Positions 58,208 through 64,000 of a DNA stretch of 64,000 nucleotides are shown piece after piece. A program made the translations under genes and the position numbers. The stretch is from NCBI RefSeq assembly GCF_008180445.1, contig NZ_VTER01000007.1, positions 124,001-188,000 on the forward strand, given 5' to 3'. Numbering within the stretch: the first letter of the stretch is position 1; each line of letters begins with the position of its first letter. The DNA is from Bacillus_AB infantis_B. GTDB lineage: Bacteria; Bacillota; Bacilli; Bacillales; Cytobacillaceae. The notes below the pieces were generated by a model that ran no database searches, was not told the DNA's origin, and worked only from the letters and a program-made list of their open reading frames with translations.

Positions 58208-60712
58208 TTGCCATTAAAGAAACAAGGAACATTTCCATTTAATCATACTGACCAACAGGATGATTTATATAGGGTAAAGGATTCAATTCAGATTAAAAAG
58301 GATTTTGACAGCAGGGGCGAAGAGTTAAAGAAGACCGTTAACACGCTAATTGATGACCTTGGAAAGACTACTTCAGGGGATTCAGGAGCGAAGAATATAG
58401 GGGTCAGTACTATTGAGGGAATTGCAGGTAGCGATGTTCAAACAGTGTTACAAAAACTTAAGGAAAAAGATGATGCGGCTAGTACTCACTTAACTGGACT
58501 TGATCAAAGTGTAGGACAGTTGCAGAGGGATAAGGCTGATATTGATTATGTTGAGAATTTACATAATGGCATGATTGATACTACCCAAGACATTCAAACC
58601 GATATTAATGGCCTGACTAGTCGATTGTCTACAGTTGAACAAAAGAAAGTTCAGTTAGATGAACATGGATTTCTTTCTTCTGACATTCTTTATGATAACC
58701 CTAATGGACGGACAATGAATGAAGCTATGGATTCCCTGTATGATGTGGAATATGCCATTAATTCAACAGGTGGAATAAAGGATCAAATTGCTGGTATGAA
58801 GAATGATTTTTCCACCGTTAAAAACGAAGCCCTTAGTGCTGCTGAGGAAGCTCAAACCCAAGCTACATTTGCAAAGGAACAAGGGGAAGTCACAAAGCAA
58901 AGGCTTGAAGATTTGAATGGTTTATCTGCGGTTCAGTTCAAGGATAGACAAGATGCCTTTGATGAACTCTTGGCAGAAAATGCTCAATATAGTGGCGAAA
59001 AAATCAATAATTTACAAACATCATTACCTAGACTTGGAGTGCCTTCAGTTTTACCTCCAAGTAAACATAGAGTATTAGCACCATTAAGTGAAAACGCTTG
59101 TAACTATGTAGGACAGAACGGTATTATCACTGGCTCACCTACTTACGAAGATGTTTTGTTTTATAAAGGAATGAAGTTTGATGCAGGTCAACTTCTTGAA
59201 ATACCCGTGGCTGAATCTTCTTCATTAAAATCTGGAACTGTTTTTATGAGATTTAAGACGCTGCAAAAATTCGATGACTCTTTAAATATGGAATATAAGT
59301 TGTTTAATCTTTATGATTCAAATGGGTCTACTGCTGTTTCTGCACAACTTCACTATTTAGATGCACAAGGATACAACGGAGTTGAAGTGATTATCAGAAA
59401 CGGTTCTGACCTTAAACGACTTACAGTGAATAATTTGGAGTTTGAGAATGATACAGTCTACTCTATGGCAGTTACATGGAATTACGATGGTAATGGTGAC
59501 GGAAATATATCTTTCTACATTGATGGTTTGATTGAACGTTCTACAACATTTTCTTCAATATATGTACCCATTGATGCAGATAAAATCCTTATAGGAAATC
59601 AAACTGCCTTAAATAGACCTGCGCAATGCGTTATAGAATCTGTATTTATTACATTTGATAAGCTGGATACATCAGGGATATTGAAATTGCACCGTTCCCC
59701 TATAAACATGGAAACTATATTCAACTCCTCTGTTTATAAACAGCGTTTTAATGTAGTTGGTTATAAGAGAGAATTGCAGGGTACAGTAGTGCTTAACTAT
59801 CACAAAGGAATATTGTACGGAATTAACGGTAGTGTTCGCAACAAATTATTAATTTCCTCTGATGAGGGAAAAACATGGACTGAATACTACGACTTTACAA
59901 CAGGTTATCGTATCTATTCTGTTGATTTTGTAGGCAGTGACATATATGTTGGGGTTGAGGAAGAAGCCACAGATATATTTGAATTGCGGAAAGGTTCAAT
60001 TGATTCACCTGTTTTCACCGAAGTTTTAACCTTTAACAAAGGATTCCTAATGGCAAATGGATACAACTTCGATTCTTACAATGGGAACATCGTTGTAAGT
60101 GAGTACGGAAGTGGCGATGGAGTGAACTTGGCGAGAGTGTTTCTTAGTACAGACGGAGGTAATAGCTTTAATGTAATAAAGACTTTACCACCTGATTCAA
60201 GACATGTGCATAGTTCAAAGTTTGATCCTTTTACAGGATACCTATGGATCACATGGGGGGATAACATTGAAGGTACGGAGTATTCCCCTGATATGGGAGT
60301 AACTTGGATTATGGTTACTGATAAATCATATCATCAAAATATGCCGATTGCTTTCACTGAAAACGCAGTTCTTCTTGGTTCTGACACAATTACTGGCGGG
60401 ACACATATCAGAATTTATGAAAAAAACAAGCAAACAATTAGGATGTTATCCAATCCAACATCCAAATATCTTCAAAACGTATATGCTATTAATACTGATA
60501 GCAGTGGGTACTTATGGTGGTTTGGTCATAAAGAGTATCAGACCAATGTTTCCAGTGCATTATTTATTTCACCAGATTTCGGCTCGACTCCTTTATTGCT
60601 CGAAGATATTGGAGATGAGTTGATTGATTCTCCTTATAAATTTATAGAAACAAAAGATTTCATTTATCTTGGAAATAGTAAGATAACAAAGCCGATTATT
60701 AAAGAAGTCTAA
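58208..60712 (+). CDS. Tail spike/fibre with LamG-like and sialidase-like Asp-box regions
   Basis: 834 residues from TTG 58208. The N-terminal 270 residues are coiled-coil and trimerising. A concanavalin/LamG-like beta domain follows (for example YSMAVTWNYDGNGDGNISFY). The last 300 residues carry Asp boxes SSDEGKTW, STDGGNSF and SPDMGVTW, typical of sialidase-type beta-propellers. It is probably the receptor-binding or surface-polymer-degrading spike; the sugar target is unknown. Confidence 0.72.
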   Translation: MPLKKQGTFPFNHTDQQDDLYRVKDSIQIKKDFDSRGEELKKTVNTLIDDLGKTTSGDSGAKNIGVSTIEGIAGSDVQTVLQKLKEKDDAASTHLTGLDQSVGQLQRDKADIDYVENLHNGMIDTTQDIQTDINGLTSRLSTVEQKKVQLDEHGFLSSDILYDNPNGRTMNEAMDSLYDVEYAINSTGGIKDQIAGMKNDFSTVKNEALSAAEEAQTQATFAKEQGEVTKQRLEDLNGLSAVQFKDRQDAFDELLAENAQYSGEKINNLQTSLPRLGVPSVLPPSKHRVLAPLSENACNYVGQNGIITGSPTYEDVLFYKGMKFDAGQLLEIPVAESSSLKSGTVFMRFKTLQKFDDSLNMEYKLFNLYDSNGSTAVSAQLHYLDAQGYNGVEVIIRNGSDLKRLTVNNLEFENDTVYSMAVTWNYDGNGDGNISFYIDGLIERSTTFSSIYVPIDADKILIGNQTALNRPAQCVIESVFITFDKLDTSGILKLHRSPINMETIFNSSVYKQRFNVVGYKRELQGTVVLNYHKGILYGINGSVRNKLLISSDEGKTWTEYYDFTTGYRIYSVDFVGSDIYVGVEEEATDIFELRKGSIDSPVFTEVLTFNKGFLMANGYNFDSYNGNIVVSEYGSGDGVNLARVFLSTDGGNSFNVIKTLPPDSRHVHSSKFDPFTGYLWITWGDNIEGTEYSPDMGVTWIMVTDKSYHQNMPIAFTENAVLLGSDTITGGTHIRIYEKNKQTIRMLSNPTSKYLQNVYAINTDSSGYLWWFGHKEYQTNVSSALFISPDFGSTPLLLEDIGDELIDSPYKFIETKDFIYLGNSKITKPIIKEV

Positions 60713-60750
60713 GGAACAATCGGACGATGTAGTTCACTAAGCAAAGTATC

Positions 60751-60782
60751 AAAAAAATCCCGACAATTAACTGTCGGGATTG
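60751..60782 (-). terminator. Terminator overlapping the end of the XRE gene (minus strand)
   Basis: AATCCCGACA and TGTCGGGATT around ATTAAC; on the minus strand T7 follows. The stop codon of the 60767 gene lies in the loop. Confidence 0.8.
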
Positions 60783-60985
60783 CTTATTTTTAACTCTAAA
60801 ATGTCTGTGATGTCGCACTCAAGTACTTCACATATTTTAGCCAGATTAGGTAATGGCAACCTGACAGTTTGATTCCTGCACATTTCATTTATAGATGGCT
60901 GTCTAATACCAGTGAGTCTGGAAAGTTCATGCTGTGACATCTCTTTCTTCTTAAGAACTTGATCAAGCTTGATAATCACTTCCAT
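60767..60985 (-). CDS. XRE-family regulator of the recombinase cassette
   Basis: 72 residues. EVIIKLDQVLKKKEMSQHEL, SRLTGIRQPSINEMCRNQ and LPNLAKICEVLECDITDILE match YozG-like Cro/CI proteins. Divergent from the tyrosine recombinase at 61098 with shared operators, so it probably represses that gene and itself. Confidence 0.82.
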   Translation of the reverse strand: MEVIIKLDQVLKKKEMSQHELSRLTGIRQPSINEMCRNQTVRLPLPNLAKICEVLECDITDILELKISNPDS

Positions 60986-61009
60986 AGGACAATCCTCCTG
61001 ATTTTAAAT

Positions 61010-61085
61010 TCGATACGTTTAAATTATTGATACGGTAAGTGTATTATATTATACTCAAACTATCAATACGTTATTCGTATCAAAT
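61010..61085. promoter_or_regulatory. Divergent promoter with GATACG/CGTATC operators
   Basis: CGATACG (61011), TTGATACG (61027), CAATACG (61064) and CGTATCAA (61076) are spread over the gap; the last two form ATACGTTATTCGTAT. The rightward promoter TTGATA-17-TATACT (61027-61055) has its -35 inside an operator. Confidence 0.65.
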
Positions 61086-61097
61086 TAGGAGGTAATC

Positions 61098-62087
61098 ATG
61101 AATAATTCAAGCGAGCAATTACTAACCGATGTCGTTGGATATATCTCTGAATTAGTGCCTATCAATGTGGATGACGTTAGAAATCGACTTTCCGTAATTA
61201 CATCTAAATACCATGTTCAAAGGGTTGAAGAAGATGAAACTCATCCAGACCTTTATGAAAAAATAAGCTTCTTCTTATCAACTAAGAAACTCGAAGGTTT
61301 AAGTTCTATAACTCTTGAAGGATATGATTTAGAGTTAAAGCTTTTCGCTGAAAAGATAAAAAAGAAAGCAGAAAATGTTTCTGCTGCTGACATTAGGGTG
61401 TACTTAGGTTCTTTGCAAGGATTGAAGATGAGTACAATCGGAAGGAAGTTATCCGTCTTAAAAAGTTTCTTTTCTTGGCTTGCTTCAGAAGAAATCATTC
61501 CAAGAGATCCCACAGCTAAATTAAAGTCACCAAAAACGGAAAAGAGGATGCCTAAGGCTCTAACTATTGAAGAGCTTGAATTGCTTAGAGAAAGCTGTCA
61601 AACGGTTCGGCAGAGGGCATTTATCGAAGTTCTTTATGCTACAGGATGTAGGCTATCTGAAATTCATCAGCTAGATAGAAACAGCATCAATATTCAATCT
61701 ATGTCCACCAATGTAGTTGGAAAAGGCAATAAAGAGAGAGAAGTGTACTTCTCATTTAAAGCTATGTACCATCTGAGAAAATATCTTGGGACAAGGACTG
61801 ATGATTGTGAAGCATTGATGGTCACACACAGGAAACCATACAGGAGGCTTACTAAGCGAGGCATTCAGAGGGAAATAGCCGCAATCGCAAAAAATGCAGG
61901 GTTACAAAGCAAGGTAAGTCCACACGTATTAAGACATACCTTCGCCAGTTTAACATTAAATAACGGAGCTGAAATCACGGCTGTTCAAGAGCTTCTTGGG
62001 CACAGTAGTCCTGATACAACGCTCAGATACGCTCGCATTACTGAAGAGAGAAAAAGAGAACAACATAAAAAACATTTGGTTTTATAA
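61098..62087 (+). CDS. Second tyrosine recombinase
   Basis: 329 residues. Catalytic residues: Arg in TGCRLSEIHQL, Lys in GKGNKEREVYF, HxxR in SPHVLRHTFASLT, His in LLGHSSPDTTLRYARI with the Tyr. A core-binding domain precedes (TLEGYDLELKLFAEKI). It is unlike the 36700 integrase in sequence detail and lies amid structural genes, as a self-regulated cassette with the XRE gene. Confidence 0.88.
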   Translation: MNNSSEQLLTDVVGYISELVPINVDDVRNRLSVITSKYHVQRVEEDETHPDLYEKISFFLSTKKLEGLSSITLEGYDLELKLFAEKIKKKAENVSAADIRVYLGSLQGLKMSTIGRKLSVLKSFFSWLASEEIIPRDPTAKLKSPKTEKRMPKALTIEELELLRESCQTVRQRAFIEVLYATGCRLSEIHQLDRNSINIQSMSTNVVGKGNKEREVYFSFKAMYHLRKYLGTRTDDCEALMVTHRKPYRRLTKRGIQREIAAIAKNAGLQSKVSPHVLRHTFASLTLNNGAEITAVQELLGHSSPDTTLRYARITEERKREQHKKHLVL

Positions 62088-62112
62088 GACTAGCATTTTG
62101 CTGGTCTTTTTA
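62086..62112 (+). terminator. Terminator after the second recombinase
   Basis: GACTAGC ATTTT GCTGGTC followed by five T. Confidence 0.82.
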
Positions 62113-62140
62113 TTTTAGCCATTTTTAAAGGAGTGAAAGT

Positions 62141-63106
62141 ATGGCAATTGATCCAAGGACTCAGGCACTAATCAAACAAAAGGCTGAAAGTGGTCAAAAA
62201 TTAGCAGTAGTAACGCCTGAGAAGCAAAAGCTGTATGATACCTATCAGCAGAACATGAACAACTTGATTCAGCAGAAAGTGTACTCTGGTCAATCGTTAG
62301 ATAAGCCAAATGAGTACAAGAACAATCTTTATCAGCAGTATCAACAACAGCCGATAAACGACATGTTCAATCAACAGAAAAGTTACCTTGAGAACATGTA
62401 CAATCAGCAAAAAGAATCACAACTTGCTCAGATACGTGCTCAACGTGATCAGGCTGTTGGTCAATTGAATCAGCAAAAGACACAAGTTGCTCCACAATAT
62501 CAAGATAAAAGGAATCAGTCTGATGTTGTAAATGCACAAAATGTCCAGCGATTAAAAGAAGTAATCGCTGCTGCTGGCCTTACATCTAGTGGAGAGAATG
62601 TTTCTGCCAATGTAGCAATGAATAATGAACGTGCTAACGCCATTAACTCATTGAACCTACAGGAACAACAAACCATGAATGACATTGACCGTCAGATTTC
62701 TGATTTGAATAATCCTGCTTCTGAACAGGCTTTGATTGCATCTATTGAAGCTCAGAAGTCACAGGCGTTATTTGATGCCTTTAACCGTTCTCAGGATGTC
62801 GGGTATCAACAATACCGTGATAAAGTTTCAGATAATCGTTATCAGAATGAGTTTGAATACAAGAAAGAAATTGATAAACGTGATTACGAATACACGAGAC
62901 GTCTTAATTCACAAGATAAAGCATGGAGAGAATACGTCTATAGGAACATGTCTGCATCTGAGAAAGCTCAAATGGATTGGGCTAAACAGCAACATGGTGA
63001 AGATAAAGCTTGGCAGATGTATCAACTCGAATACAACGGAAATCTGGCATTATCTCAATCACAAGCTGAAATGGATTATTATAATGCCTTGGGTTTTCTA
63101 CCGTAA
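62141..63106 (+). CDS. Gln-rich virion (ejection-type) protein, zero-frame product
   Basis: 321 residues, extremely rich in Gln and Asn with long helices (YQQYQQQPINDMFNQQ, QDKAWREYVYRNMSASEKAQ), resembling internal ejection proteins of short-tailed phages. AAAGGAGTGAAAG precedes the ATG. The frame stops at 63104-63106, only a few codons after a GGGTTTT heptamer; a -1 shift there would fuse it to the wall-hydrolase region downstream. Confidence 0.7.
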   Translation: MAIDPRTQALIKQKAESGQKLAVVTPEKQKLYDTYQQNMNNLIQQKVYSGQSLDKPNEYKNNLYQQYQQQPINDMFNQQKSYLENMYNQQKESQLAQIRAQRDQAVGQLNQQKTQVAPQYQDKRNQSDVVNAQNVQRLKEVIAAAGLTSSGENVSANVAMNNERANAINSLNLQEQQTMNDIDRQISDLNNPASEQALIASIEAQKSQALFDAFNRSQDVGYQQYRDKVSDNRYQNEFEYKKEIDKRDYEYTRRLNSQDKAWREYVYRNMSASEKAQMDWAKQQHGEDKAWQMYQLEYNGNLALSQSQAEMDYYNALGFLP

Positions 63107-63912
63107 ACGGAGGGGGGTATGATAAGTACAAGATAACTTCAGGATATGGAACTAGGAATGATCCTATTTCAGGCCAGAAAGCTTTCCATAATGGAATTGA
63201 CATAGCAATGCCTAAAGGTGCTCCAGTAACTGCTACAGTAGGTGGAACAGTTGTCTTTGCTGATTTTGGCGAAAAAGGTTCGGGCTATGGTGGATACGGC
63301 AATACAGTAGCGGTTAAAGATGCTAATGGAAATATACATAGATATGCCCACTTGGATAGCATCAAAGTTAAATTGGGTCAAAAGGTTCCTGCGGGAGCTT
63401 TATTAGGTGGGGCAGGTAGTACAGGTAAATCTACAGGAAATCACCTTGACTATGGTGTAACTACTGCTAATGGAAGTTCCATTGATCCAACAGCTTATAT
63501 AAAAGGTATGCCTACTAACAATACTGCTGCTAAACAACCTGCCAGCGGAAGTACATACAAGAATACTTACAAGACAACTTACCAAGCTTTAAAGACGCCA
63601 ACATATCAAACTTATAAGCAGCATCTTGCCCAGGCGTTACAGTCAGGTAAGATTCCTGCAAATTGGGTTGTTGGATTGACTGAATTGATTGGACGGGAAT
63701 CTTCTTGGAATCCTTCAGCACAAAACGATATAAGTTCTGCATTCGGATATGGTCAGTTTATTGACAAGACTCGTGCTGCTTATGAAAAGAAGACAGGGTT
63801 GAAATACAATGATCCAGTTAACCAAATTATTATGACTGCTCAGTATGTTAAAGATAGATACGGCTCACCTGAAAAAGCATTAGTGTTTTGGGATAAACAC
63901 AATTATTACTAA
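63085..63912 (+). CDS. M23 peptidase-lytic transglycosylase region (probably reached by -1 frameshift)
   Basis: About 275 codons open from just after the stop at 63082-63084. No ATG, GTG or TTG exists in this frame ahead of 63208, yet residues needed for M23 lie upstream (TSGYGTRNDPISG, FHNGIDIAMPKG), so starting at 63208 would remove the first zinc His. Later come YAHLDSIKVKLG and GNHLDYGV, where the usual HLH is HLD. After a Thr-rich linker an SLT-type domain has TELIGRESSWNPS (catalytic Glu) and AFGYGQF. Such tail lysozymes cut peptidoglycan during DNA entry. Confidence 0.75.
   Translation, partial: CLGFSTVNGGGYDKYKITSGYGTRNDPISGQKAFHNGIDIAMPKGAPVTATVGGTVVFADFGEKGSGYGGYGNTVAVKDANGNIHRYAHLDSIKVKLGQKVPAGALLGGAGSTGKSTGNHLDYGVTTANGSSIDPTAYIKGMPTNNTAAKQPASGSTYKNTYKTTYQALKTPTYQTYKQHLAQALQSGKIPANWVVGLTELIGRESSWNPSAQNDISSAFGYGQFIDKTRAAYEKKTGLKYNDPVNQIIMTAQYVKDRYGSPEKALVFWDKHNYY
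63091..63097 (+). other. Candidate -1 programmed ribosomal frameshift site
   Basis: The heptamer G GGT TTT fits X XXY YYZ in the zero frame (codons GGT TTT at 63092-63097). It lies inside the only 19-nt window in which both frames are open (63085-63103). CCGTAAACGG and a GGAGGGGGG run follow. Confidence 0.65.
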
Positions 63913-63924
63913 AGGGGTGGTTAA

Positions 63925-64000
63925 GTGGCTTCAAATTTTAATTCATCGAAATACAAACAGTTATTTGAACAAAGATTTGGGAAAGGCTCGTATGATGCGG
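63925..64000 (+). CDS. Phage protein, 3' end outside window
   Basis: Starts at GTG 63925 with AAAGGGGTGG upstream and reads MASNFNSSKYKQLFEQRFGK to the window edge. Only 25 codons are visible; probably another virion protein. Confidence 0.5.
   Translation, partial: MASNFNSSKYKQLFEQRFGKGSYDA

Noticed and set aside
63208..63912. Independent M23/transglycosylase gene starting at ATG 63208
   Set aside because: No ribosome binding site there, and the start would remove the HNGID zinc-binding segment that is encoded in the same frame just upstream.
1..64000. CRISPR arrays, tRNA or rRNA genes
   Set aside because: No regularly spaced direct repeats with unique spacers, and no tRNA- or rRNA-like segments were seen; the only regular repeats are the five iterons, whose spacing is too short for CRISPR.

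Overview
The window reads as a Bacillaceae chromosome (Bacillus or a close relative). The first ~36.5 kb carries the Bacillus-type block korAB - miaB - ymcA - cotE - mutS - mutL, then miaA - hfq - spoVK - hflX - ynbB - glnR - glnA, then lexA / yneA - yneB - ynzC - tkt - sirA - yneF, in the order known from B. subtilis and relatives. Sporulation genes (cotE, spoVK, sirA, a CwlC-like amidase) fit an endospore former. Base composition changes visibly just after yneF: the host part is moderately GC-balanced, while everything from about 36.6 kb to the right edge is AT-rich and phage-like. The prophage runs out of the window, so attR and the lysis genes are not seen.

Host part (1-36.5 kb): 2-oxoacid:ferredoxin oxidoreductase (korA is cut by the window edge); tRNA modification (miaB, miaA) and Hfq; the RicA (YmcA) regulator; spore coat morphogen CotE; mismatch repair MutSL; nitrogen control glnRA with tandem GlnR operators; SOS genes lexA/yneA/yneB/ynzC with three LexA boxes; transketolase; SirA with a Spo0A box. 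Between these are accessory genes: two paralogous HTH-plus-PAS-like regulators (about 11.9 and 29.3 kb), a glycosyltransferase, an IseA-like secreted inhibitor with a candidate WalR box, MreBH, a TRIC channel, a GrpB/HAD pair, a lipoprotein and several unknowns.

Prophage (36.6 kb to edge): a tyrosine integrase whose ribosome binding site lies in a terminator hairpin; a roughly 430-nt structured non-coding RNA ending in a strong terminator; an XRE repressor divergent from early genes; an arbitrium-type receptor/peptide pair (aimR-aimP) followed by a promoter and a multi-helix RNA junction in the position of aimX; a cluster of perfect palindromes; a replication initiator-like gene with an apparent frameshift and five iterons at 21-22 bp period; an 873-residue single-chain RNA polymerase of the QDE-1/YonO type (DWDGD motif); a second structured RNA in front of an HNH endonuclease; a PemK/MazF-like toxin gene; then packaging and morphogenesis: small terminase, serine recombinase, large terminase, portal, scaffold, capsid, connector, tail hub and a tail spike with Asp-box repeats. 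An XRE/tyrosine-recombinase cassette follows, and then a Gln-rich virion protein that appears to continue by -1 frameshifting at GGGTTTT into an M23 peptidase/lytic transglycosylase. No long-tail genes (tape measure, major tail protein) are seen between capsid and spike, which suggests a short-tailed temperate phage.

The most unusual parts are the single-chain RNA polymerase beside an iteron origin, the arbitrium locus with its structured RNA, the large orphan non-coding RNA next to the integrase, and the frameshift fusion at 63.1 kb.
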